A stretch of 39,753 bases of DNA from an uncultured Bacilli bacterium (lineage in GTDB: Bacteria > Bacillota_I > Bacilli_A > RF39 > UBA660), in contig CALVXR010000038.1 of NCBI GenBank assembly GCA_944371445.1, positions 1 to 39,753 of the forward strand, in the 5' to 3' direction. A program made the translations under genes and the position numbers. The notes beneath the pieces are model-generated. The model worked only from the letters and a program-made list of their open reading frames with translations. It was not told the origin of the DNA and ran no database searches. This document shows positions 8,796 through 16,069 of this stretch, one piece after another. Each line of letters opens with the position of its first letter. Position 1 is the first letter of the stretch.

Positions 8796-9437
8796 ATGAG
8801 AAAATTAGTTATTGTTTTTATTTTATTATGCTTACTTAAGGGAGATGAAATAATGGGGTTTTATGAAAATATTAATATTATTGAAAATCCTAATGATATA
8901 GATGTACTAGTTAATAAAAATAACAAACTTGATAAAAACTATGTCCCCTATGATTTAGAAAAAATATCTATTTTATATTCTAATGATGATAAATATTTAA
9001 GGAAAGAAGCGAAAGAAGCTTTTGAAAATCTTAGTATGGAAGCTAAAAGAAAAGGATTTAGAGTGGTTGCTACATCTACTTATAGAAGTTATGATTACCA
9101 AGAAAAACTATATAATCATTATGTAGATGAATATGGTTTAGAATATGCTGATAATTGTAGTGCTAGAAAAGGTCATTCTGAACATCAAACTGGTCTTGCA
9201 GTTGATGTAGAAGGAACAGAAAATGATTATAATGACTTTGAAAATACTAAAGATTTTATTTGGATGAAAGATAATGCTCACAAATATGGATTTATTTTAA
9301 GATATCCTAAAGATAAAACGCATATTACTGGATTTAAATATGAACCTTGGCATTATAGATATGTAGGAAAAGAAATTGCAACTTATATCTATGAACATAA
9401 TTTATGTCTAGAAGAATATAAAAAAATTAGTAATTAA
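8796..9437 (+). CDS. D-alanyl-D-alanine carboxypeptidase, VanY family (M15B)
   Basis: A zinc peptidase that trims the terminal D-Ala of peptidoglycan stem peptides at the cell surface. Zinc ligands and catalytic residues are visible: SEHQTGLAVDVEG (HxxxxxxD) and EPWHYRYVG (ExxH). TSTYRSYDYQ is the usual upstream motif. I start it at ATG 8796, after TAGGTGA, which gives 213 residues and a short hydrophobic N-terminus (VIVFILLCLL) that could be a signal or anchor. A second ATG at 8853 has an equally good AAGGGAGA and would give a protein without that segment. The export status therefore depends on the true start. Confidence 0.85.
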   Translation: MRKLVIVFILLCLLKGDEIMGFYENINIIENPNDIDVLVNKNNKLDKNYVPYDLEKISILYSNDDKYLRKEAKEAFENLSMEAKRKGFRVVATSTYRSYDYQEKLYNHYVDEYGLEYADNCSARKGHSEHQTGLAVDVEGTENDYNDFENTKDFIWMKDNAHKYGFILRYPKDKTHITGFKYEPWHYRYVGKEIATYIYEHNLCLEEYKKISN

Positions 9438-9450
9438 ACTAATTTTTTTT
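9426..9450 (+). terminator. Terminator after the VanY-type gene
   Basis: An AAATTAG/CTAATTT stem with a 7-base loop overlaps the stop codon and runs into a T tract. Confidence 0.6.
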
Positions 9451-9520
9451 AAACAAAAGGTCTAGCATCACCTTTAATACGATAGCGAATAGAATTAGTA
9501 ATTGGCCATATAAAAACTTT

Positions 9521-9673
9521 TTATGTCATTGCCTTCATAATTACCTGATTTTTTATTTTATTAGAAAAGGGCTCAATTTTAGTAATATAATTATCAAAAT
9601 AAAAATAAATTATTATTAATACAATAAAAAAAACGAGAACTAGACTACCTATTATTAATACTTTCTTTTTCAT
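9521..9673 (-). CDS. Small membrane protein, 50 aa (possibly the start of a broken gene)
   Basis: The ATG at 9673 is preceded by TAGGTG. It encodes MKKKVLIIGSLVLVFFIVLI and so on: a basic start and one strong membrane span, then a short hydrophilic tail ending at TAA 9521-9523. In the same frame after that TAA, 23 more codons stay open to TAA at 9449-9451, reading KVFIWPITNSIRYRIKGDAR. The WP...IRYRIKGD pattern loosely recalls the start of M23 peptidase domains (WPVPG...FGYRI). It could be a genuine small membrane protein or the remnant of a longer secreted protein. Nothing else is visible between 9438 and 9757. Confidence 0.4.
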   Translation of the reverse strand: MKKKVLIIGSLVLVFFIVLIIIYFYFDNYITKIEPFSNKIKNQVIMKAMT

Positions 9674-9757
9674 AAAACGTACACCTATTTTATTAATAGT
9701 AGCATATATATTTTATGATGTAAATAATAATATACTCTCTAGTCTAAAATTATCGTT

Positions 9758-10213
9758 TTAATAATTATTTAATTTTACTGCAATTTCATCTAATTTTTCT
9801 TTTTTTATTAAATTATTATCATATGTGATATATATGTTTACATTAAAATTGTTTATATAATCAAAATTAGAATAAGCATTTATAATTCCATCATATTCAA
9901 TTAAATCTTCAATCATTCCTTTTAAACAATATTCACAACACAAATCTTTTATAGTTATAATATACTTTTCCAAATCGCCATCTAAATGTTTATTAAAAAA
10001 AATAATTGATGGAACGTTTAAAACATCTAAATATAATAATATTTCCATTTTTAATATTTTCAAAGAAATTATATTTGAATCATATTCTACATATATTTCC
10101 TTACTTTCAGTATTTATTTTAACCAACTTTATACCATTAAGTCCTAATAAATAGTTAATTATATCATTATTAAAAAACAATGAGTAATCTACTTTTAAGG
10201 TTATTTTTTTCAT
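9758..10213 (-). CDS. Tandem HMA-like (heavy-metal-associated fold) protein
   Basis: A protein of 151 residues containing two ferredoxin-like beta-alpha-beta-beta-alpha-beta repeats. The second (about 83-151) begins YIITIKDLCCEYCLKGMIE, which matches the HMA pattern with a CxxC-type metal site (CCEYC). The first repeat (about 3-70, KKITLKVDYSLFF...) has no cysteines. Such proteins bind Cu or Zn or similar ions, but no metal ATPase or CsoR-type regulator is nearby. The gene lies 22 bases downstream of the PMT-type gene on the same strand. The start at 10213 follows GGAGGAAA. The fold call is moderately confident; metal binding is inferred. Confidence 0.5.
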   Translation of the reverse strand: MKKITLKVDYSLFFNNDIINYLLGLNGIKLVKINTESKEIYVEYDSNIISLKILKMEILLYLDVLNVPSIIFFNKHLDGDLEKYIITIKDLCCEYCLKGMIEDLIEYDGIINAYSNFDYINNFNVNIYITYDNNLIKKEKLDEIAVKLNNY

Positions 10214-10235
10214 AAATTTTCCTCCGTAATACGTT

Positions 10236-11858
10236 TTAAAATACCCACGTGCTTAACCATTTCAAACTATTTGCAAGACTATTTTCTATATAAGTTGCTG
10301 ATACAATAGGATAAAAATAGTATGAAAAGAAAATAACTAATACTAAAAAGCTAACATAGAAATAACTATTTTTTACTCTTTCATCTATTTTTTTTATAAG
10401 AAATGTTAGGGATAAAAATGCAAATGGTAACATAGGAAAATAATGATATAAAAACATTCCTCTAGTTATAAATAAGTATGGTATAAATAAGCACACATAT
10501 ACTATTAATATTAATAAACTATCTTTATTTTTATTTTTAATAGAATTATATATTAAATAAATTATCGAAATAGCACTACTCCACCATAATATTGGATTTC
10601 CAAATCCACTAATAGTTGCTTTCATATTACTTATACTTGATGTATAATACCAAACAGGTTTAATCATAAATGGCCATGTATAAAATCTAGAGTAAAAGTC
10701 ATGTGGTGCTTTTAAAGAAGAATGATAATCATACATACTTTTTGTTATTTCTATTATTTTAGGTAAAGAATCAGTTTTAAAATAATACATATTTGGAAAT
10801 AATAAATAAAGTGATATATAAATAATAATAGGTATTATAACAAAGAAAAATATATTAGCTATTATTATTTTTTTTCGATCTTTTTTATCTATATTGTTGT
10901 AATTTTTAATAAAGTGATAGAAAAATATAATTGCAAGCGCTAATGCAAAAGCAGATGCTGTCCATTTTGTACAAAGAGCAAGTCCCATAAATAATCCTGA
11001 TAAGAATAAATATAAAAGTTTTTTATTTAAACTTTTTTTATCAGAATTTATATATTCATACATAAATAAAAATGATAAAAGTATAAATAATACTAAAAAT
11101 CCATCTATTTGACACATTCTTGTATGCGCAAAATGAAATGTATCAATCATCATAAAAAGTGCTGGAAGTAAAGCATAAATAGTTTTTTTAAATATTCTTT
11201 TACCTAAAATATATAATACTGGTATCATTAATATACCTGCCAAATTACTCATAAATCTATAATAAAAAGGTGCCATTTTAAAGAGTTTTATAGGAATCGA
11301 TATAAGTATTTTTCCAAGTGGTGGATGTATCCATTCATAAGCTTCTAAGTCATTTGCATATTCATATGCTGTTCTAGCAAAATATATTTCATCAAAATAA
11401 GTACTATTATAATTACTTATACTATTTGGTATTACATTACCTTCATCTACCACTTCTTTTCTATTAACAGTAAATTCATTATTATTAAGTTTATTTCCAA
11501 GTTCATCATAAAGAGCAATTTCACCAATAAAGCTTTCTTCATCCAATTTTATATGTATTACATCTACATTAGAACTTACATTAACATCATTCCATGAAAA
11601 AACATATGATAAATTTGTTTCTATATTTGTATTTTTATTCTCATTTTCAAAACTAATATCTAAACTATTCATTTGATGTCCTGTAAAATATCTTATTTTA
11701 CTTATCTTTTGGTTTTCTTTTAGTTTTATATCAATATTTTTATTTGTAAAAGTATTAGGATTATCAAAAGATCCTAAATTATAAAAAGAAAATAAAGAAT
11801 ATATTAAAATCATTACTAATAAAATAATATAATCTATTTTTGACATTTTACTTTTCAT
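10236..11858 (-). CDS. PMT-family (GT39) protein mannosyltransferase-like membrane glycosyltransferase
   Basis: A multispanning membrane protein of 540 residues with about ten hydrophobic helices. Its large first extracytoplasmic loop holds the PMT signature: YFDEIYFARTAYEY (DE motif), then EWIHPPLGK and DTFHFAHTRM. The family transfers a sugar from a polyprenyl-phosphate donor to exported proteins at the outer face of the membrane. A beta-rich insert (about 40-150) precedes the DE motif and may be a carbohydrate-binding-like domain. I chose ATG 11858, after AGAGGTG; an in-frame GTG three codons earlier lies inside the ribosome site. The acceptor and donor are unknown. Confidence 0.75.
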   Translation of the reverse strand: MKSKMSKIDYIILLVMILIYSLFSFYNLGSFDNPNTFTNKNIDIKLKENQKISKIRYFTGHQMNSLDISFENENKNTNIETNLSYVFSWNDVNVSSNVDVIHIKLDEESFIGEIALYDELGNKLNNNEFTVNRKEVVDEGNVIPNSISNYNSTYFDEIYFARTAYEYANDLEAYEWIHPPLGKILISIPIKLFKMAPFYYRFMSNLAGILMIPVLYILGKRIFKKTIYALLPALFMMIDTFHFAHTRMCQIDGFLVLFILLSFLFMYEYINSDKKSLNKKLLYLFLSGLFMGLALCTKWTASAFALALAIIFFYHFIKNYNNIDKKDRKKIIIANIFFFVIIPIIIYISLYLLFPNMYYFKTDSLPKIIEITKSMYDYHSSLKAPHDFYSRFYTWPFMIKPVWYYTSSISNMKATISGFGNPILWWSSAISIIYLIYNSIKNKNKDSLLILIVYVCLFIPYLFITRGMFLYHYFPMLPFAFLSLTFLIKKIDERVKNSYFYVSFLVLVIFFSYYFYPIVSATYIENSLANSLKWLSTWVF

Positions 11859-11890
11859 ATAAAACACCTCTTATATAATTATAACAAAAA

Positions 11891-11910
11891 AATTCTATAT
11901 AAATAGAATT
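11891..11910 (-). terminator. Terminator of the 177-aa orphan gene
   Basis: An AATTCTAT/ATAGAATT stem with a 4-base loop is followed on the minus strand by a T run. It sits right at the stop codon. Confidence 0.6.
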
Positions 11911-12442
11911 ATTTTAAAACATATTCTTTATTTTTAATATTCATATCTTCTTCATATACTTTTTCTGGTACTTGAGTAAATTCCATAGCTTTATTAATAC
12001 CTTTTATACCACTCTCTTTAGAATAAGATGCTTTTAAACTAAGATCATTATAACCTGCATTTGGAATAATTAATTGAACCTTATCATTTTGTTCAATTTG
12101 GTTAAGATTAAATAAAGTTACATCTTGAGAAACTAATCCTACTTTTTTCAAACTAAAAACGCTTGAAATAATCTTATTTATATATTTTATATTATCAGAA
12201 TCAATACCAGGTAGATTTAAATAATTAAAACCAATACCAGTTTTCTTTAAATAACTAAATAATAAACTTGCAAACTCATATGAATCTTTAGAATTATTAT
12301 CAATTAAATATAAAAATAAATTTTGACAGTCATTTTGTTCTTTGAATAATAACATATTTTCTACCAAATTATTTATTTCTTCAACACTTGCTTCTTTATA
12401 AGAACTATCAAATTCTATAATAAAAAGTGCATTATTTTTCAT
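11909..12442 (-). CDS. Hypothetical protein, 177 aa
   Basis: I do not recognise this protein. It is soluble and mixed alpha/beta. The order is strand ALFIIEFD, a helix rich in Glu and Leu, strand LFLYLIDN, helix, strand GFNYLNLPG, helix, then strands and a polar tail. The alternation suggests a Rossmann-like or polysaccharide-deacetylase-like barrel fragment, but no catalytic motif is visible. There is no signal peptide. The start at 12442 follows TAGGAGATGA. It is a single gene with its own terminator, upstream of the PMT-type gene. Confidence 0.55.
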   Translation of the reverse strand: MKNNALFIIEFDSSYKEASVEEINNLVENMLLFKEQNDCQNLFLYLIDNNSKDSYEFASLLFSYLKKTGIGFNYLNLPGIDSDNIKYINKIISSVFSLKKVGLVSQDVTLFNLNQIEQNDKVQLIIPNAGYNDLSLKASYSKESGIKGINKAMEFTQVPEKVYEEDMNIKNKEYVLK

Positions 12443-12519
12443 AAAATCATCTCCTAGGGAATATATTATACAAAATTATTCAATAAAAGGCAAATGCATA
12501 TTCAAAGTATTTAAAAGTT

Positions 12520-12528
12520 CATATTATA
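12520..12528 (+). promoter_or_regulatory. Possible mother-cell (sigma-K/E-like) -10 element of the coat gene
   Basis: CATATTATA fits the CATANNNTA -10 of sigma-K-type promoters. GCATATT lies upstream, but 17 bases away, too far for a standard sigma-E -35. Supported mainly by the coat-protein identity of the gene. Confidence 0.3.
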
Positions 12529-12549
12529 AACTAGATAGGAGGTAAAAAA

Positions 12550-12831
12550 ATGTTTGGAAGAAGATGTTGTTGCAACAGACCAATGGGATTTGGTTTTGGG
12601 AATCAAAACAATACTGTGATGGAATGTGAAATAATTGAACCAACAATAAATAAATGTGTAGAACAAGAATGTTATCATGAAGTACCACATATTTGCCCTA
12701 TTCATACTCACTTTATAAAAAGAGATATCTACAATCATACTTACACTCCAAGATATACTTGTTCACAAGAAAATCAAGTTGTAAACAATGATTGTGGAAG
12801 CTGTAGTGGACTTGCAAATAATAATCAATAG
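12550..12831 (+). CDS. Cys/His-rich spore coat protein, CotD-like
   Basis: A small protein of 93 residues beginning MFGRRCCCNRPMGFGFG, with eleven cysteines overall and several histidines. The core, YHEVPHICPIHTHFIKRDIYNHTYTPRY, follows the CotD family pattern (a VxHxHP-HTH-x-x-x-x-RH-x-Y-x-H run). CotD proteins are cross-linked into the inner spore coat. There is no signal peptide, as expected for a protein made in the mother cell. The ribosome site TAGGAGG is strong, and a good terminator follows. Together with gerQ and yabPQ it shows that the organism has, or recently had, endospore genes. Confidence 0.65.
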   Translation: MFGRRCCCNRPMGFGFGNQNNTVMECEIIEPTINKCVEQECYHEVPHICPIHTHFIKRDIYNHTYTPRYTCSQENQVVNNDCGSCSGLANNNQ

Positions 12832-12855
12832 TGTAGCATATGCTGCACTATTTTT
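12829..12855 (+). terminator. Terminator of the coat protein gene
   Basis: The stem AGTGTAGC/GCTGCACT, with one wobble pair and an ATAT loop, is followed by ATTTTTGTT. Confidence 0.75.
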
Positions 12856-12908
12856 GTTATTAATTTCTTTTAATTAATGATATAATAAAACTAGAGGTGC
12901 AATATATT

Positions 12909-13700
12909 ATGAATAATATTAAAGAGTTTTTTTATAAATTTTTTTACTTCTATTTAAATAATCCTAAATTCTTTTTTGAAATAATAACATTATTTACTAT
13001 AAGTATATTACTAAAAATATATTACCCAAAATTTAGAGGATTTATGGGTGAATTTTGGGTAAGAATTGAATTAAGCAAGTTACCAAAAAGTAAATATATT
13101 GTTTTAAATGATATAATGATTTACTATAATAATAAAACTTGTCAAATAGACCATATAGTTGTATCGAATTTTGGAATATTTGTTATAGAAACAAAAAATT
13201 ATTATGGACTAATAAAAGGAAATAAGTATGATAATAAATGGTATCAATATTTAGGAAGAACGAGAAATAGTTTTCTAAATCCTATTCATCAAAATTATGG
13301 TCACATTAGAGCTTTGTCAAATTTACTTAAATTAGATGAAAAATATTTTATTTCAATTATTTGTTTTTCTAATCAAGCTAAATTAAAAGTAAATTGCAAA
13401 GATGAAATAACTCATCTCGACTTTTTAAAAAGTGAAATTTTAAAATTTAAAGATATAAATTTTAATTATGATATAAATGAATTAGCAAATATAATAAATT
13501 ACAATAATATTACAGACAGAAAAGCAAGAAGAAAACATATAATAGATATACATACTAAAATTAAAAATGATAATGAATTATTAAATAATATGATATGCCC
13601 AAAATGTGGTAATCAATTAGTTGAAAGAAATGGTAAGAATGGTACTTTTATAGGCTGTTCTAAATTTCCTAAATGTAAATATACAAAAAATAGATTATAA
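12909..13700 (+). CDS. NERD-domain protein with a C-terminal topoisomerase-type zinc ribbon
   Basis: A protein of 263 residues. A short hydrophobic N-terminal segment (about 17-37) should anchor it to the membrane. A NERD nuclease-related domain follows, with GEFWVRIELSKLP and the core TCQIDHIVVSNFGIFVIETKN. That core contains the D...E-x-K residues of the restriction-endonuclease-like fold. The C-terminus is a zf-C4 topoisomerase-type zinc ribbon: CPKCGNQLVERNGKNG, then GCSKFPKC. The combination implies nucleic-acid binding and possibly nuclease activity, but the cellular role of NERD proteins is poorly defined. I start it at ATG 12909, because the upstream GTG lies inside the AGAGGTG ribosome site. 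About 180 bases of featureless sequence follow. Confidence 0.8.
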   Translation: MNNIKEFFYKFFYFYLNNPKFFFEIITLFTISILLKIYYPKFRGFMGEFWVRIELSKLPKSKYIVLNDIMIYYNNKTCQIDHIVVSNFGIFVIETKNYYGLIKGNKYDNKWYQYLGRTRNSFLNPIHQNYGHIRALSNLLKLDEKYFISIICFSNQAKLKVNCKDEITHLDFLKSEILKFKDINFNYDINELANIINYNNITDRKARRKHIIDIHTKIKNDNELLNNMICPKCGNQLVERNGKNGTFIGCSKFPKCKYTKNRL

Positions 13701-13857
13701 ATAGAGATTATATCTATAACAATAATGTAATCATATATTAAATGATAAAGAACAAATATATGATTTAAATATTAGACAAATTTGTGTATAAAAAAATTTA
13801 ATATTTAATTAGTCATTTTTAAAAACTTAATTTATTATATAAAATATTTTTAAACAA

Positions 13858-13887
13858 TAAAAAATGTAGACTAATCTACATTTTTAT
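13858..13887 (-). terminator. Terminator at the end of the polysaccharide operon
   Basis: AAAATGTAGA (13861-13870) and TCTACATTTT (13875-13884) form a 10-bp stem with a 4-base loop. T runs flank both sides, so it may work in both directions. Confidence 0.75.
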
Positions 13888-15680
13888 TTTGATAAAAACT
13901 TTTTAACACTTTTTAAAGATTCTTCATCATATTCTTTTTTCCACTCTTTATAAAGTTTTATAATTTTATTTTTATTTTTTAAAGCTTTTTCAATTTGATT
14001 TGCAATTGCAATTGGATCATCATTTTTATTTACTATTAAATATTCTTCTAACTTAGTTCCATCAAAATAATGGTGATTATTAGAAGTTATACATGGAACA
14101 CCAAGTTCCAAACTTTCAAGTGGAATCATAGGTGCACACTCAGTAAAAGTAGTATAAACATTTACATCATTTCTAGTCATCATTTTAAGAAGTTTTTCTC
14201 TAGATACTGGTTTAGTAGCTCCGTTTACCACAACACCTAAAAGTCTAGCGAATTCCATTGTTTTATTAGTAACTGGAATACATTCAATTTCAGCATTTTT
14301 AATTAAACTAGCAGCTGCTAATTGATTATAAAAGTTCTTAACCCATCTATCACCAGATGCATATAATCCAAGCTTAATAGTATCTGAATCTTCTCTTTTT
14401 ATAATATATTTTTCTGCATCTAATTTTAAATTATTCATTAAAAATTCTGCCTTATAACCTCTTCTTTTATAAAGTTCATACATGCTTTTTTTAACAAAAG
14501 CAATTGAATCTATATAATTATCATTAGCTAAATTAAGAATTGTTGTAAAAGGAGTCCATTCATATTTTTCAGATAGAGGAGCATTTCCACCATGCCAAAT
14601 AATTTTTACTTTTATTTTAGGATTTATTTCTTTTATTTTCTTAATTATTTGATCATAACCATCAGAAAATCCACTAAAAGCAATTAATTTAAATTTTTGA
14701 TTACATAAAATATTAGCTATTTCATTTACTGTCTTTTCACCAGAAACTTCAGATAGTTCTAATGTAGAATCAAATAGTTCTTTAGTAGCAGTAGTTATTC
14801 CTAGAAAATTAGGATTGTGAATAATTACATAATCATTATTTTTTACTTTTTCAAGATTTTTATTTACACAATCAATAATTTCTTTAAAACGAAGTTCACT
14901 TCTTTTTCTTCTTCTATATAATACATAAGGATATACAGGAAGTTTTAAAACTCTTTTTGTATTTCTTTTAGCAAACCTACACATATTTATAAATTGCTGT
15001 CCTCTTTCCTCGCCTAAAGTTCTAAATATTTTATTTTCTCTTTGTTCCCATTTAGATACCCAACTAGCATCATAATAATGAATACAGCAAGTATTATCTG
15101 TAAATAAATTATTTTTATGATTATATGATAGTGGATAAAAATAATCTCTTGGATAAATATAGAAACCATTATCTAAAACTTGCAATCCTTTTTTTAGTGG
15201 ATCATATCCACAAGGTTTTAATGCATTTGTAATAAGTTTAGGAATACTAAATGCAAACATATCATTATCATCAAATTCTTCCTGTGCTCTATAATAATCT
15301 AATAATTTTTTTGATAAATAACTTTTAGAATGCTTTTCACCCCATATACCACAAGCTATCATATTAGAGTCTTCTACACCAATAAAGCTTTCATTTTCAA
15401 GTAAAAAATCAATATTTTTAACAACTAACATATCAGTATCAAAATATATTCCACCATATTCATACATTACTTTAGCTCTAACATAATCAGCTACAAAAGC
15501 CCATTTCTTTTTATCATAAGCTCCTCTTATAAAAGGACATTCATCTAAATTAACATTTTCTTCTGACCATTTCATTATCTTATAATCTGGTAAATATTTT
15601 TGCCAACTTTTAATGCACTTTTTAGCAAGCTTAGGAAGAGGTTTATCTCCAAACCAACAAAAGTGTATATATTTTTCCAT
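13884..15680 (-). CDS. Two-domain glycosyltransferase (GT32-like DXD domain fused to a GT4-like domain)
   Basis: A protein of 598 residues. The N-terminal half (about 1-240) is a GT32/OCH1-like sugar transferase. It starts IHFCWFGDKPLP and carries FVADYVRAKVMYEYGGIYFDTDM, with the DXD metal/nucleotide-sugar site. The C-terminal half (about 275-598) resembles a GT4 (GT-B) transferase, with VIIHNPNFLG, KIIWHGGNAP, KLGLYASGDRWVKN and ECAPMIPLESLELGVPCITS, which holds the EX7E-type donor site. The two halves probably add two different sugars. There is no signal peptide. It is the last gene of the polysaccharide operon. The IS110 element sits just upstream, but the AGAGGAG ribosome site at 15690-15696 is preserved. 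Confidence 0.85.
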   Translation of the reverse strand: MEKYIHFCWFGDKPLPKLAKKCIKSWQKYLPDYKIMKWSEENVNLDECPFIRGAYDKKKWAFVADYVRAKVMYEYGGIYFDTDMLVVKNIDFLLENESFIGVEDSNMIACGIWGEKHSKSYLSKKLLDYYRAQEEFDDNDMFAFSIPKLITNALKPCGYDPLKKGLQVLDNGFYIYPRDYFYPLSYNHKNNLFTDNTCCIHYYDASWVSKWEQRENKIFRTLGEERGQQFINMCRFAKRNTKRVLKLPVYPYVLYRRRKRSELRFKEIIDCVNKNLEKVKNNDYVIIHNPNFLGITTATKELFDSTLELSEVSGEKTVNEIANILCNQKFKLIAFSGFSDGYDQIIKKIKEINPKIKVKIIWHGGNAPLSEKYEWTPFTTILNLANDNYIDSIAFVKKSMYELYKRRGYKAEFLMNNLKLDAEKYIIKREDSDTIKLGLYASGDRWVKNFYNQLAAASLIKNAEIECIPVTNKTMEFARLLGVVVNGATKPVSREKLLKMMTRNDVNVYTTFTECAPMIPLESLELGVPCITSNNHHYFDGTKLEEYLIVNKNDDPIAIANQIEKALKNKNKIIKLYKEWKKEYDEESLKSVKKFLSK

Positions 15681-15709
15681 AACTACAACTCCTCTCGTAT
15701 AATAGTTTT

Positions 15710-16015
15710 TGTAAGTGTTATTTTACTTACATTAACTATTTTTTATTTATTCTATTTTATAAGTAAAAATAGTAAAACTTATGGTACAGATTGTAACCCA
15801 TGTGTTATTATATTTTTGAAATGTAATGACAAGGAACTATTCATTCACTCCTTGTAACCCGTTTTGGTGTTTACTTTTATAGAATGTTTCCCTTCTTATT
15901 AGTTATTATCCTTCTAACTCAGATGATGTTTCTCTTTTAAGTTTAATCGCAGCAAATTATCCTTAAACAAAGATGTATTCTTATAACGAGGTTGTTGTCA
16001 TACTTTTAAGCTTGG
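15710..16015 (+). ncRNA. Candidate IS110 bridge RNA (5' non-coding end)
   Basis: IS110-group elements encode a bridge RNA in the 5' end. This one would start about 7-8 bases after TATAAT (15698-15703). It begins with a hairpin GTAAGT/ACTTAC (15711-15730), followed by a second stem ATAAGT/ACTTAT (15759-15782). A target-like loop is closed by CATTC (15842-15846) and GAATG (15882-15886). It contains ACTCCT (15847-15852), identical to the left target, and TATAG (15878-15882), complementary to the right target; GTAA/TTAC (15854-15874) lies between them. A donor-like loop has GATGTTTCTC (15925-15934) and TTATAACGAG (15981-15990) around a GTTTAA/TTAAAC stem. These match the joined ends GATGTT-CT-CGTATAA except for one extra base each. 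The 3' end is unknown. A competing fold exists (CAAGGA 15830-15835 with TCCTTG 15849-15854). Confidence 0.55.
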
Positions 16016-16069
16016 GTATCTGTAATCATTATATTTCACAAAATCCATAAATGAAAGGTGGTGTTACCT

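Noticed and set aside
12511-12738. 75-aa minus-strand ORF over the coat protein gene
   Set aside because: Antisense shadow. The plus-strand ORF has a strong ribosome site, terminator and family pattern.
15600-15857. 85-aa plus-strand ORF spanning the IS110 left boundary
   Set aside because: It crosses the glycosyltransferase start and the IS end, has no ribosome site, and overlaps the proposed RNA.
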